DNA from: Thermoflavifilum sp.
Lineage (GTDB): Bacteria; Bacteroidota; Bacteroidia; Chitinophagales; Chitinophagaceae
DNA: 64,000 bases
Assembly: GCA_023511875.1 (NCBI GenBank)
Contig: JAIMAQ010000005.1
Location: forward strand, 1 to 64,000
Direction of reading: 5' to 3'
Positions within the stretch are counted from its first letter, which is position 1. Every line of letters starts with the position of its first letter. The notes below the pieces were generated by a model, which ran no database searches, was not told the DNA's origin, and was given only the letters and a program-made list of their open reading frames with translations. Both the position numbers and the translations under genes were made by a program. Shown here in pieces: positions 1-9,059 of this stretch.

Positions 1-118
1 ACTTTCTTTGCTTCTTTCTTTGTTTCAAGACAAAGAAAGAAGGAACATGCCCCAGCTATTTTTCTGGCAGTCTTGAACTTTCTTTGCTTCTTTCTTTGTG
101 TCAAGACAAAGAAAGAAG
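1..118. repeat. 76-bp tandem palindromic repeat, left array (two units)
   Basis: Two units with a 76-bp period; the window edge cuts the first. Each unit carries a perfect 13-bp inverted repeat, CTTCTTTCTTTGT / ACAAAGAAAGAAG, around a 6-base loop (arms 11-23 and 30-42; 87-99 and 106-118). The same units recur at 12179-12314, so this is an interspersed element. I see no coding potential, and whether it is a mobile MITE/REP-like element or a transcribed hairpin cannot be decided here. Confidence 0.85.
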
Positions 119-358
119 ACCAAAGACCATCAAGTAGCAAAGCTTTGTTCAAAGCATGATCCTCTATTTCAATTCGCAAATTTTACAATAACGATACATC
201 ATGAATGCATATATTTCACCAGATAGTTGGCAATCGGCATTTCGTATTCAATACATCTGTAGTGAGTATTCATCAAAAAAATCAATAAACAGCATTGCTC
301 ATCATTGTCATCAACCTCCTTGCTGGAATATGTATCTTTGAGGAAAATCTATTGTAAC
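119..358. other. Intergenic stretch upstream of fumC
   Basis: Following the repeat there is AT-rich sequence with no convincing gene on either strand. The only recognisable element is a TATCTTTG -7 box at 333-340, listed separately. Confidence 0.6.
333..340 (+). promoter_or_regulatory. Bacteroidota -7 promoter box for fumC
   Basis: TATCTTTG fits the Bacteroidota primary-sigma -7 consensus TAnnTTTG. No clear -33 TTTG lies at the expected 19-base spacing. If it is used, transcription would start near 347, which excludes the upstream in-frame start at 305 and supports the ATG at 359. Confidence 0.5.
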
Positions 359-1771
359 ATGGAATATCGTATTGAAAAAGACACGCTTGGCGAAGTGAGA
401 GTGCCTGCTCATGTGTTTTGGGGGGCACAAACAGAGCGTTCGTTAGAGAATTTTCCCATTGCACGCGACATCAACCGCATGCCCAAAGAAATTATTCGTG
501 CGTTTGCCTATTTGAAAAAGGCGGCTGCACTCACCAATGCCGATTTAGGTGTTTTATCTCGAGAGAAAGCCGAGTTGATTGCACGCGTATGCGATGAAAT
601 CTTGGAAGGAAAATTAGACGATCAGTTTCCACTGGTGGTGTGGCAAACAGGCTCTGGTACGCAAAGCAACATGAATGTGAATGAAGTTATTGCCAACCGA
701 GCACATGTGCTGCAAGGCGGTAAACTTACCGATTATCCTAAGGTTTTGCATCCCAACGATGATGTTAATAAATCTCAATCGTCAAATGATACCTTCCCTA
801 CCGCCATGCATATTGCTGCTTATAAAATGCTTATAGAAAACACGATTCCAGGTATTGAGAAATTGCGCAATACCTTAGCCGAGAAAGCTAAGGCTTATTG
901 GAGAGTAGTAAAAATTGGTCGTACTCATTTTATGGATGCTACGCCTCTTACGCTCGGTCAGGAATTTAGTGGTTATGTTTCTCAACTCGATCATGGTTTA
1001 CGCGCCATTCGCCACACCCTGCCTCATTTGGCTGAGTTGGCCTTGGGTGGAACAGCTGTGGGCACCGGAATCAACACACCACCTGGATATGCCGAAAAAG
1101 TAGCACAGAAAATAGCAGAACTCACAGGCTTACCTTTTGTAACGGCTGAAAATAAGTTCGAATCTCTCGCTGCACACGACGCTATTGTAGAAGCACATGG
1201 AGCATTGAAAACGGTTGCCGTGAGCCTCATGAAAATTGCCAATGATATTCGCATGCTTAGCTCAGGGCCGCGTTGTGGCATTGGCGAGATCCACATTCCA
1301 GAAAATGAGCCCGGCTCATCAATCATGCCTGGCAAAGTCAATCCCACACAATGTGAGGCATTAACCATGGTAGCTGCACAAGTCATGGGCAATGATGTGG
1401 CCATCAATATAGGTGGCAGCAATGGCCATTTTGAATTGAATGTGTTTAAACCCATGATCATCTATAATTTTCTGCATTCGGCAAGGCTTATTGGTGAGGC
1501 ATGCGTGTCGTTTAATGATCGTTGTGCAGAAGGGATAGAACCGATTCATGAAAACATTCGTCGGCATCTGCAAAACTCGTTGATGTTGGTTACGGCTTTA
1601 AATCCAAAGATTGGTTATTACAAGGCAGCAGAAATAGCTCAAAAAGCTCATCGTGAACATAAAACCCTTAAAGAAGCGGCTATTGAGCTGGGCTATGTGA
1701 CAGCCGAACAGTTTGACGAATGGGTAGATCCAACCAAAATGGTAGGCAACCTTGATACGCCAGCGTTTTAA
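359..1771 (+). CDS. fumC: Class II fumarate hydratase
   Basis: Catalyses reversible hydration of fumarate to L-malate in the TCA cycle; a cytoplasmic homotetramer in characterised relatives. The 470-residue product matches the usual class II length (about 465). The fumarase/aspartase signature [11 protein letters not shown] sits at residues 319-329. [10 protein letters not shown] near residue 186 carries the active-site His188 in E. coli-like numbering, and [10 protein letters not shown] near 142 is another conserved block. I chose the ATG at 359 because the protein then starts [13 protein letters not shown] as in homologues; an in-frame start at 305 adds 18 unrelated residues and would lie upstream of the predicted transcript start. 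It appears monocistronic or loosely linked to the SDR genes that follow. Confidence 0.97.
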   Translation: MEYRIEKDTLGEVRVPAHVFWGAQTERSLENFPIARDINRMPKEIIRAFAYLKKAAALTNADLGVLSREKAELIARVCDEILEGKLDDQFPLVVWQTGSGTQSNMNVNEVIANRAHVLQGGKLTDYPKVLHPNDDVNKSQSSNDTFPTAMHIAAYKMLIENTIPGIEKLRNTLAEKAKAYWRVVKIGRTHFMDATPLTLGQEFSGYVSQLDHGLRAIRHTLPHLAELALGGTAVGTGINTPPGYAEKVAQKIAELTGLPFVTAENKFESLAAHDAIVEAHGALKTVAVSLMKIANDIRMLSSGPRCGIGEIHIPENEPGSSIMPGKVNPTQCEALTMVAAQVMGNDVAINIGGSNGHFELNVFKPMIIYNFLHSARLIGEACVSFNDRCAEGIEPIHENIRRHLQNSLMLVTALNPKIGYYKAAEIAQKAHREHKTLKEAAIELGYVTAEQFDEWVDPTKMVGNLDTPAF

Positions 1772-1816
1772 TCGATATTCTATTACTCGTAGTTGAGCGA
1801 AGATACATTTCAATAA

Positions 1817-2803
1817 ATGGCTAATATCTTTATTAGTGGAGGTACTGGTTTCATTGGTCAATATGTGGTGCAGCAATTAGTGCAACAAGGCCATCGGCTG
1901 CATGTACTCACTCGCCAGCATAAGCAATCCCAACATCCAGCCATAGAGTATTTTCCAGGCGATATTACCTCATACGAATCTGTCAATCGAGCCATGCGCG
2001 GATGTGAGCTAGCCTATCATTTGGCGGGTTATGCGAGAGCTTGGCATTGCCGTCGCGACTATTATTGGCAAGTCAATGCAGAAGGCACACGCCATATTTT
2101 AGAAGCAGCTATTGCACAGGGCCTACGGCGCGTTTGTGTGGTATCTACTGCTGGCATATTGCCTCCTTCCATCGACGGCAAGCCCATTACAGAAGAAGCT
2201 CCATTGCGTCCGGAATTGCATACCCTCTATGAAAGTTCTAAATGGCAGGGCGAACAAATAGCGAGATCTTATCTTTCTCAAATAGAGGTTGTCATCGCTT
2301 ATCCTACTAAAGTGTTTGGCCCAGGACCTATTGATGAAAGTAATTCGGCCACCTTAATGATGCGCGATTATTTACTTGGCAAATGGCATGTGATCCCTGG
2401 TAATGGCAAGGGCGTGATGGATTATGTATATGTGGCAGATGTGGCTCAGGGCATTCAATTGGTGATGCAAAGAGGTCGAGCAGGTGAAGCTTACTTATTG
2501 GGAGGAGAAGCTGTGAGCTATGATGATTTTTTTGAACAAATCGCTCAGCTTAGTGGTGTAAGGAATAAATTGTTTCACTTGCCTGTTGCAGGGATTTATG
2601 CATTTAGTTATGTTCAATGGTTAAAAAGTCAATTCGGATACAAACCCTTGCTTACCCCAGAATGGGTGCGGAAAATCCCGTACAACTGGATCAAATCGAG
2701 CGATAAAGCTCGGCGTGAGTTGGGGTATGCGCCTCGAAGCTTTTGCGAAGGGTTAAGTTTAACATTACACTGGCTCCTGGAAGATTTGCAAATTTTGGCA
2801 TAA
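1817..2803 (+). CDS. NAD-dependent epimerase/dehydratase (extended SDR)
   Basis: 328 residues with an extended short-chain dehydrogenase fold. The N-terminal Rossmann motif GGTGFIGQYV binds NAD(P), and YESSKWQGE supplies the catalytic Tyr-x-x-x-Lys pair, with VVSTAG providing the upstream Ser/Thr of the active site. The overall pattern resembles dihydroflavonol 4-reductase and hopanoid-associated sugar epimerase (HpnA) relatives, which act on sugar nucleotides or carbonyl substrates. No substrate can be assigned. It lies 45 bases after fumC and 65 bases before another SDR gene on the same strand, so the two SDR genes may be co-transcribed. HpnA is a possible alternative name, but no other hopanoid genes are visible. 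Confidence 0.85.
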   Translation: MANIFISGGTGFIGQYVVQQLVQQGHRLHVLTRQHKQSQHPAIEYFPGDITSYESVNRAMRGCELAYHLAGYARAWHCRRDYYWQVNAEGTRHILEAAIAQGLRRVCVVSTAGILPPSIDGKPITEEAPLRPELHTLYESSKWQGEQIARSYLSQIEVVIAYPTKVFGPGPIDESNSATLMMRDYLLGKWHVIPGNGKGVMDYVYVADVAQGIQLVMQRGRAGEAYLLGGEAVSYDDFFEQIAQLSGVRNKLFHLPVAGIYAFSYVQWLKSQFGYKPLLTPEWVRKIPYNWIKSSDKARRELGYAPRSFCEGLSLTLHWLLEDLQILA

Positions 2804-2868
2804 ATGAAAATACCATCTCCTCATGAGGATAGCTTGAATTTGATTATATTGAGCAAAAACTGCTCAGC

Positions 2869-3660
2869 ATGCACCCTGAAAATACTCTCTGCCACGCTTT
2901 GATCACTGGGGCCAGTGCAGGCATTGGTAAGGCTTTGGCCCAAGAATGTGCAAGTAGAGGCATACCCGTATTGTTGGTGGCTTTACCGAGCAAAGAATTG
3001 GAAATATTGGCAACAGATATTGCAGAGAAATACCATGTCCACACCGATTATTTAGGTATTGATTTTTTGCAATCAGATAGCGTAGATCGAGTATATCATT
3101 GGCTTATAGATAAGCAATATGCTGTGAATATCTTAATCAACAATATTGGATTAGGCGGTAGGCGAGCATTCGAGCATTTGCAGATGACACAGATTGCAGA
3201 TATGATTACCTTAAATATTCAAGTAACCACTCAACTCACTCGCATCCTCATCAATCAGCTCAATAGGCATCGGCCAGCTTATATCCTCAATGTGGGCAGT
3301 GCTGCTGGTTTCCTGCATGTGCCTTACAAGGTAGTATATTCGGCAACCAAGGCTTATGTGTATTCTTTTAGTCGGGCTTTACGTACTGAGTTAAAGTCGC
3401 AAGATATTCATGTATCGGTGCTATGCCCAGGAGGAGTCGTGCATAAACAAGATCCGATCGTACATCAAAAGATTAATGGTTGGTTATTCCGATCTGCGCA
3501 TGAACAGCCAGAATATGTAGCTAAAGTGGCGCTAGATGGCCTTTTTCAACGACGCAAAACCATCACTCCTGGGTGGATGTCTACCGCTTATTATTGGTTC
3601 AGCCGCTTAATGCCACCTTCCTGGCTGGATCATGTCGTATACAGGCTATTTAAAGAATAA
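2869..3660 (+). CDS. Short-chain dehydrogenase/reductase (classical SDR)
   Basis: 263 residues with a classical SDR layout: cofactor motif TGASAGIGKALA near residue 14, the NNIG element of the central sheet, then the active-site Ser in LNVGSAAG and YSATKAY (Tyr-x-x-x-Lys). The C-terminal hydrophobic region (YYWFSRLMPPSWLDHVVYRL) resembles membrane-associated acyl/ketoacyl-type reductases such as DltE/YqjQ-like proteins. Just upstream of the ATG is an exact 6-bp inverted repeat, TGAGCA..TGCTCA (about 2849-2866), which could form a small hairpin over the start region. The substrate is unknown. Confidence 0.85.
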   Translation: MHPENTLCHALITGASAGIGKALAQECASRGIPVLLVALPSKELEILATDIAEKYHVHTDYLGIDFLQSDSVDRVYHWLIDKQYAVNILINNIGLGGRRAFEHLQMTQIADMITLNIQVTTQLTRILINQLNRHRPAYILNVGSAAGFLHVPYKVVYSATKAYVYSFSRALRTELKSQDIHVSVLCPGGVVHKQDPIVHQKINGWLFRSAHEQPEYVAKVALDGLFQRRKTITPGWMSTAYYWFSRLMPPSWLDHVVYRLFKE

Positions 3661-3758
3661 CGCAAATAAAATAAGATAAGTGAATAAAATGTTTGAGAAA
3701 AACATATAAATTAGTCCTTGAGATGTTAAGAAAAACATTTTAATAAACCCTTCCCCTC

Positions 3759-4907
3759 ATGGACAAATGGATGCAACAATTCAGTTCCAGAATCCGCCAA
3801 GTACAAAGGATTCAGCCCGATACCGATGTGTATGAGCCCATCATGTATCGACTCACCCAATCTGCAGATCAACGGGCTTTGAGAGAACTATTACTTACAC
3901 GATCTGATGTAATAGTGCTTGATACGCTACATCATCAGTTAAAAGAGTTGATGAAACTCCAGCACCCTGCCGAGCAATTGCAGGAGCAAGAAATTGAAGA
4001 GCTCATTGACAAACATCTTGACCTCATACCAGAATGGCAATATGGTGTATGGGTATATTATCCTTGGAAAAATCATTTGGTTCATATTCTCGATGAAGAT
4101 GAGTTTATTCAGGTCAGAACCAATAGAAATTTGTATAAAATCACTCGCGAAGAACAGCAGATATTATCTACAAAAAAGATTGGGATCATTGGATTATCTG
4201 TAGGGCAATCGGTAGCATTAACACTGGCCATGGAGAGAAGCTTTGGAGAATTACGCATAGCCGATTTTGATCAATTAGAAATTACTAATTTAAATCGCCT
4301 ACGCACCTCACTTACCAATTTGGGCCTGAAAAAGACAGTTATAGCTGCTCGTGAAATCAAAGAAATTGATCCATATCTGAAAGTAGTTTGTTATCATAAA
4401 GGAATTACTACGAATAATTTAGATCATTTCCTTTTAGATGGAGGTAAGTTGGATGTATTGGTGGATGAATGTGATAGTGTAGAGATCAAAATTCATGCTC
4501 GATTAAAATCTAGAGAATGGGCAATACCTGTGGTGATGGAAACCAGTGATCGTGGTTTAATCGATGTGGAAAGATTTGATCTCAACAAAGATCTTCCTAT
4601 TTTCCATGGATTGATTGATGAACAAGTTATTCAAGAATTCCTGAAAGGCGAAATGACACCTCAACAAAAGATGCAATTGGTGATGAAAATTGTTGACTAT
4701 GAAAAAATATCTGATCGCATGAAAATGTCGCTTGCGCAAATAGGCAAAACCATAACTACCTGGCCACAATTAGCCTCATCGGTAGTAGCAGGTGGCGCTC
4801 ATCTGGCATCTATTATTCGGTTGATATTGTTGGGAAAGATAAAACATTCTTTCAGGGAATATTTTGATATTGAAGATAGGATATTAGAGAAGGCTTTAGT
4901 TTATTGA
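3759..4907 (+). CDS. ThiF/E1-like adenylyltransferase-fold protein (Rv1355c-type, no nitroreductase domain)
   Basis: 382 residues. Residues 1-125 form an N-terminal extension typical of Rv1355c-like proteins, including YGVWVYYPW and LVHILDEDEF. From about 138 there is an E1/ThiF Rossmann core: nucleotide loop KIGIIGLSVGQS, the acidic pair D169/D171 in ADFDQLEITNLNR, Arg180, and LGLKK. E1-like enzymes adenylate a carboxylate (a ubiquitin-like C-terminus, an amino acid or a small molecule). No zinc-binding CxxC pairs and no obvious catalytic thioester Cys are visible, so adenylation without thiolation, or a dehydratase-like reaction as in TcdA, is possible. Rv1355c homologues I know of continue into a nitroreductase domain; this one stops. 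It is followed within 29 bases by an acyltransferase-like gene and then two signalling genes. The family call is firm, the reaction unknown. Confidence 0.8.
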   Translation: MDKWMQQFSSRIRQVQRIQPDTDVYEPIMYRLTQSADQRALRELLLTRSDVIVLDTLHHQLKELMKLQHPAEQLQEQEIEELIDKHLDLIPEWQYGVWVYYPWKNHLVHILDEDEFIQVRTNRNLYKITREEQQILSTKKIGIIGLSVGQSVALTLAMERSFGELRIADFDQLEITNLNRLRTSLTNLGLKKTVIAAREIKEIDPYLKVVCYHKGITTNNLDHFLLDGGKLDVLVDECDSVEIKIHARLKSREWAIPVVMETSDRGLIDVERFDLNKDLPIFHGLIDEQVIQEFLKGEMTPQQKMQLVMKIVDYEKISDRMKMSLAQIGKTITTWPQLASSVVAGGAHLASIIRLILLGKIKHSFREYFDIEDRILEKALVY

Positions 4908-4936
4908 ATAATCATTTGCTATTTTATATTTTAAAG

Positions 4937-5629
4937 ATGTTGAAGGCATACGTATTTCGGGCAAATAGTAGACCAGCAGATTGTAGAAGGTATATAGAGG
5001 CACATGTGAATGCATTGCGTGCATACGGAGTGAATGAAGTTTCATCCATAGATCCAATATGGCTCAAGAATCCAGATGTATTTATTATGCTCATTGAAGA
5101 AAAAGATACAGGATTAATTGTTGGGGGAGCAAGAATACAATTGGCTCATGAAGAAGTTCCTCTTCCCATAGAAACCGCAATCGGTCACATAGACCCTAAA
5201 ATAAAAGAATTGATTCAAGAGCGGATACCTGGTAAGACGGGAGAATTTTGTGGGCTATGGAATCTAACACAATACGCAGGATTTGGCATTGGCAGCATCA
5301 CTTTAGGAAGAATGGGCGTATCCTTGATAACCCAATTAGGCATGGGATCTTGTTTTGCTTTTGCTTCCATAACTACTACGAGAAATTGTTATAGAATAGG
5401 ATTTAAACCCATAGATGTACTCAAAAATCAAGGTGTTTTTTTTTATCCAACCGATCAATTTAAGACGCATGCACTTCTTATAGATGACCCAGAGATAGTG
5501 AGCCATGCAGCCCCTCACGATAGAGAGCGCATATTCTCTTTGAGAAATGAACCCATTCAGTGTTATTATGAATCAGGAGCTAAAGGAAAAATATTAGTAG
5601 AATATAATATGATTGTGGAAGGACTTTAG
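4937..5629 (+). CDS. Putative GNAT-fold N-acyltransferase (autoinducer-synthase/FeeM-like)
   Basis: 230 residues. The N-terminus has strands and helices typical of acyl-homoserine-lactone synthases and N-acyl amino acid synthases: an early AYVFRAN strand, the VGGARIQLA strand, and a helix-strand segment ending in ITTTRNCYRIGFKP that resembles the acyl-CoA/ACP-binding end of a GNAT fold. EFCGLWNLTQY could hold a catalytic or structural Glu. I chose the ATG at 4937; an in-frame TTG at 4904 would overlap the upstream stop codon and adds a non-conserved leader. It sits in a tight operon between the ThiF-like gene and a 7TM kinase, which suggests that the two enzymes make a common small product. 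The fold assignment is moderate and the substrate unknown. Confidence 0.6.
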   Translation: MLKAYVFRANSRPADCRRYIEAHVNALRAYGVNEVSSIDPIWLKNPDVFIMLIEEKDTGLIVGGARIQLAHEEVPLPIETAIGHIDPKIKELIQERIPGKTGEFCGLWNLTQYAGFGIGSITLGRMGVSLITQLGMGSCFAFASITTTRNCYRIGFKPIDVLKNQGVFFYPTDQFKTHALLIDDPEIVSHAAPHDRERIFSLRNEPIQCYYESGAKGKILVEYNMIVEGL

Positions 5630-5643
5630 CTGTATGCTACAAT

Positions 5644-7866
5644 ATGAAACTTAACCAAAAAATATTTATTTGTGGCGCATTTATAGCGCTAACCACATTC
5701 ATCATACATCATGCGTATGCACAGAACGGTTTTAATGTAGATACAGTTTACATAGATGATAACTCTAGCCAGCTGCTCACAGGAAATCATTTTCTCTATT
5801 TCGTAGATTCAACATCAAGTTTAGATATTCAGGAGATTAACCATTTAGACCATCGATTTATTCTATATTCAAAAGATCAAGTTCCCAATTTTGGGCTTAC
5901 AGATCATTTTATTTGGCTAAAGACGATTATCAAAAATACTTCTAAAGATTTTCATGTATTTATAAGAGTCGCCTACCCACTTTTGTCTGAAATTGAGTTG
6001 TATTACTATGATTCATCTACTAAAAAATGGGTAAAACAAATTTCTGGAGAAAAATATATATCGAATAAACAAGATTTTTTATCCAACCAATATACTTTCC
6101 AAATTCCCTTTTATCAAGGTGAATCGAAGACAGTGTATATCAGGACTCATTCTTTTCAACAGATGCTTTATCCGGTTTACGTAGGCACTTTCAACAAGGT
6201 CATGAGTTCGATATACCAGGAAAAATTGGTTTTTTATATATACGTGGGTATAATTCTTGCCATATTTTTTTATAACTTATTTGTGTTTATTTCTACTGCA
6301 GATTCAAATTATTTTTATTATATTATTTATGTTTTATTTGTTTTCTTCGCTCAATTTTCCTTGCTTGGCTATTCAGCACATTATTTATGGCCAGGAAATG
6401 CTTTCTTTATTAAGCAAGGAGTAAATATTTCGGGCATATTATCCGGGATATCGGTAGCCTTATTTGTAAAAAACTTTTTACGTACAAAATCTAATTCCCC
6501 ATTTTTTGATAGATTCCTTTGGGCATACATCATCCTTTATCTGGCTTGCTTTATACCTATCATTCTGGGGCAAAGTAGTTTTACATATCAAATGGTGGAT
6601 ATATTATCTTCTACAGGGTCTCTGTTGATTTGGATAATAGGTATTAATTTCACTTTCAAGAAAATTAAGGAAGCTAAATATTTCCTCATTGCATGGACAA
6701 TATTTATTTTCTCTGTGATCATATTTGTGTTAAAGGATTTTGGCTTGTTCCCATATGATTTTTATACGAAGAATGTGATGTTGTTAGGATCTGCTATTGA
6801 AACTATTCTTATTTCCCTTGCCCTTGCTGATAAAATCAATACATATAAACTCGAGAAAGAGCAAGCACAAGCTGCAGCATTATTGAAATCTGAAGAATTA
6901 AGAACAGTGTTAAGCCACCAAAATATTACTCTGGAGCGTATGGTACAGAAACGTACAGAAGATTTGGAACGAGCCAATATAGAACTTAAGCAAGCCTTAA
7001 AAAATCTTCAAGAGGCAGAAGTGCAGCTTGTACAGGCCGAGAAGATGGCCACATTGGGCCAACTTACTGCGGGCATAGCTCATGAGATCAATAACCCCAT
7101 CAACTTTGTAAAATCAAATATCAGGCCTCTTCAAATGGATCTTCAAGACATGTTGATGTTAATTCATGCTTATGAAAAAAAACTACATGCTTTGCTCCCT
7201 GCAGAAACACTCGAAGAGGTGGAAGCCATTAAACGTAAAATCAATTATCCCGCATTGGTTGATGAGATTCGTACATTGCTAAAAGGTATTGAAGAAGGTG
7301 CAGAACGTACGGCCGAAATTATCCGCGGCTTGCGTATTTTTAGTCGGCTCGACGAAAGCGAATTAAAGAAGGCCGATCTCCATGAATGCATCGACTCTAC
7401 TTTGGTATTGCTTAGAACCTCAATACCCGACTATGTGCAGGTTGAAAAACATTATGGCCAATTGCCTTTAATTGAATGTTACCCTGGCAAGCTCAACCAG
7501 ATGCTCATGAACTTACTTACCAATGCAATTCATGCTGTAAAGAGTAAGAACCCGAAAGATCCTGAAGGTGAAAAAATTATTATCACCACAGCGGTTGAGC
7601 CCGATGGGCAGCATATCCGCATCAGCATTGCCGACACGGGTATAGGTATGACACCAGAAGTGAAACAAAAAATTTTTGAACCATTTTTTACGACCAAAGA
7701 AGTAGGAGAAGGCACTGGATTGGGATTGCCCATCGTATATAGCATCGTAGAAAAACATGCTGGTCATATTTTTGTTGAAACAACCTTTGGAAAAGGTTCA
7801 GAATTTATCATAATTTTACCCATCACCCCAAAAACGGTTGCATCAACGCCATTAATAAGGGGCTAA
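5644..7866 (+). CDS. 7TMR-DISM sensor histidine kinase
   Basis: 740 residues. A signal peptide (about 1-26, ending AYAQ) precedes a periplasmic 7TMR-DISM extracellular domain (about 45-185), a seven-helix membrane unit (about 195-395), a coiled coil (about 402-465) and a histidine kinase core. His480 lies in the HisKA box (LTAGIAHEINNPINF). The ATPase domain shows the N box (NLLTNAIHAV), G1 (DTGIGM) and G2 (GTGLGLPIV). DISM receptors sense small, often carbohydrate-like or other diffusible ligands outside the inner membrane. The gene starts 14 bases after the acyltransferase-like gene and ends 12 bases before the receiver-kinase gene, so the four genes from 3759 very likely share a transcript. 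All catalytic motifs appear intact. Confidence 0.93.
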   Translation: MKLNQKIFICGAFIALTTFIIHHAYAQNGFNVDTVYIDDNSSQLLTGNHFLYFVDSTSSLDIQEINHLDHRFILYSKDQVPNFGLTDHFIWLKTIIKNTSKDFHVFIRVAYPLLSEIELYYYDSSTKKWVKQISGEKYISNKQDFLSNQYTFQIPFYQGESKTVYIRTHSFQQMLYPVYVGTFNKVMSSIYQEKLVFYIYVGIILAIFFYNLFVFISTADSNYFYYIIYVLFVFFAQFSLLGYSAHYLWPGNAFFIKQGVNISGILSGISVALFVKNFLRTKSNSPFFDRFLWAYIILYLACFIPIILGQSSFTYQMVDILSSTGSLLIWIIGINFTFKKIKEAKYFLIAWTIFIFSVIIFVLKDFGLFPYDFYTKNVMLLGSAIETILISLALADKINTYKLEKEQAQAAALLKSEELRTVLSHQNITLERMVQKRTEDLERANIELKQALKNLQEAEVQLVQAEKMATLGQLTAGIAHEINNPINFVKSNIRPLQMDLQDMLMLIHAYEKKLHALLPAETLEEVEAIKRKINYPALVDEIRTLLKGIEEGAERTAEIIRGLRIFSRLDESELKKADLHECIDSTLVLLRTSIPDYVQVEKHYGQLPLIECYPGKLNQMLMNLLTNAIHAVKSKNPKDPEGEKIIITTAVEPDGQHIRISIADTGIGMTPEVKQKIFEPFFTTKEVGEGTGLGLPIVYSIVEKHAGHIFVETTFGKGSEFIIILPITPKTVASTPLIRG

Positions 7867-7878
7867 AATAAGTCGTAT

Positions 7879-8997
7879 ATGCCTGCTGAACGCGTTAGGA
7901 TTTTATATGTCGATGATGAAGTGAATAACTTAGTTGCTTTTAAAGCCACTTTTCGAAGAGACTATGAAGTGTTTACAGCCCCCAACATAGAAGAAGCCTA
8001 TGCCATTCTTCGTGAGAAACAACCCCTGCATTTGATTATAGCCGATCAACGTATGCCTGGTATGACGGGTGTGGAGTTTTTAACCGATATCCGTAAAAAA
8101 TATCCCGATCCATTGCGGGTATTGCTTACTGCACATATGGATTTGGAAGCCTTAATCGAGGCTGTCAACGAAGGCCGCATTTATCGCTATATTCGCAAGC
8201 CGTGGAACGAAGCCGAATTACACAACACCATCCACAATGCTTATGAAATTTATACCACCAGGCAAGAGCTTAGGGAAAAAATGCAAATGTTAGAAAAAAC
8301 AAATGATGAGTTGAGCCGCTTCATTTACAGTGCTTCACATGATTTGCGCTCACCCCTTATGTCGATATTGGGTATATTGAACTTAGCTAAAATGGATCAA
8401 TCGGTAGTAGATCCCAATGGATACTTGCAAATGATTGAAAGCAGCGTGTTGCGGCTCGATGATTTTATTCAAAAAATTATTGAATACTATAAAAATTCAC
8501 GCTTAGAAATCGAACATCAACCGGTTGATTTTAGACAACAAATTGAAGATACAATTGCTAGTTGTCAACACTTGCATCCTCATGTAACATTCCAGGTGCA
8601 AGTGGATCAACCCGTGCCTTTTTGGGGAGATAATTTCCGGATCAGCGTTGTGTTGAATAATTTGATATCCAATGCCATCAAATATCAAAAACCCGACGAG
8701 CCAAATCCTTGGGTTAAGATACAAGTAGTAGTGAATACACAAGAAGCAGTAATTGAGGTAGCAGATAATGGCATTGGTATTGTACCTGAGCATCTACAAA
8801 GTATTTTCAAAATGTTTTTCCGTACCAAAAGTTTAAATAAGCCCGGTACAGGTATTGGATTGTACATCGCTAAAGAAGCTGTAGTTCGTATGGGTGGTAC
8901 CATCGATGTGCAATCGGTATATGGCGAAGGAACACGTTTTGAACTACATCTCCCCAATTTTTACGCACAGCAACATCAACCAGAAAATGCAGGTTAA
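7879..8997 (+). CDS. Receiver-histidine kinase hybrid protein
   Basis: 372 residues, soluble, with no membrane segment. Residues 1-125 are a response-regulator receiver domain: acidic pair in YVDDE, phospho-acceptor Asp56 in IIADQRMPGM, conserved Thr in LLTAH, and Lys in IRKPW. A linker leads to a HisKA domain with His154 (SASHDLRSPLMS) and an ATPase domain with N box NLISNAIKY, G1 DNGIGI and G2 GTGIGLYI. This order (receiver first, kinase second) fits a phosphorelay intermediate that receives phosphate from the upstream DISM kinase and alters its own kinase output. No DNA-binding domain is present, so the final output must lie elsewhere. It is the last gene of the 3759-8997 unit. Confidence 0.93.
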   Translation: MPAERVRILYVDDEVNNLVAFKATFRRDYEVFTAPNIEEAYAILREKQPLHLIIADQRMPGMTGVEFLTDIRKKYPDPLRVLLTAHMDLEALIEAVNEGRIYRYIRKPWNEAELHNTIHNAYEIYTTRQELREKMQMLEKTNDELSRFIYSASHDLRSPLMSILGILNLAKMDQSVVDPNGYLQMIESSVLRLDDFIQKIIEYYKNSRLEIEHQPVDFRQQIEDTIASCQHLHPHVTFQVQVDQPVPFWGDNFRISVVLNNLISNAIKYQKPDEPNPWVKIQVVVNTQEAVIEVADNGIGIVPEHLQSIFKMFFRTKSLNKPGTGIGLYIAKEAVVRMGGTIDVQSVYGEGTRFELHLPNFYAQQHQPENAG

Positions 8998-9009
8998 TGG
9001 TACGCCACT

Positions 9010-9040
9010 TTTGTGGTCTGTGTGAAATGATGTAAACTTG
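9010..9040 (+). promoter_or_regulatory. Bacteroidota-type promoter for the M20 peptidase gene
   Basis: TTTG at 9010-9013, exactly 19 bases, then TAAACTTG at 9033-9040. This matches the Bacteroidota consensus TTTG-N19-TAnnTTTG with one mismatch. It lies 20 bases before the ATG at 9060 and separates the peptidase gene from the signalling operon. Confidence 0.7.
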
Positions 9041-9059
9041 TTGCGTCAATCTTTAGCTT

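Noticed and set aside
1024-1461. 145-residue minus-strand frame inside fumC
   Set aside because: It is antisense to the conserved fumarase core, so it is a shadow frame.
2817-2832. CCTCATGAGG palindrome after the epimerase gene as a terminator
   Set aside because: The palindrome is only 10 bases, has no loop and no T-tract, so it is not a convincing terminator or operator.
6762-7767. Minus-strand frames inside the sensor kinase gene
   Set aside because: They overlap kinase motifs on the other strand with no motifs of their own.
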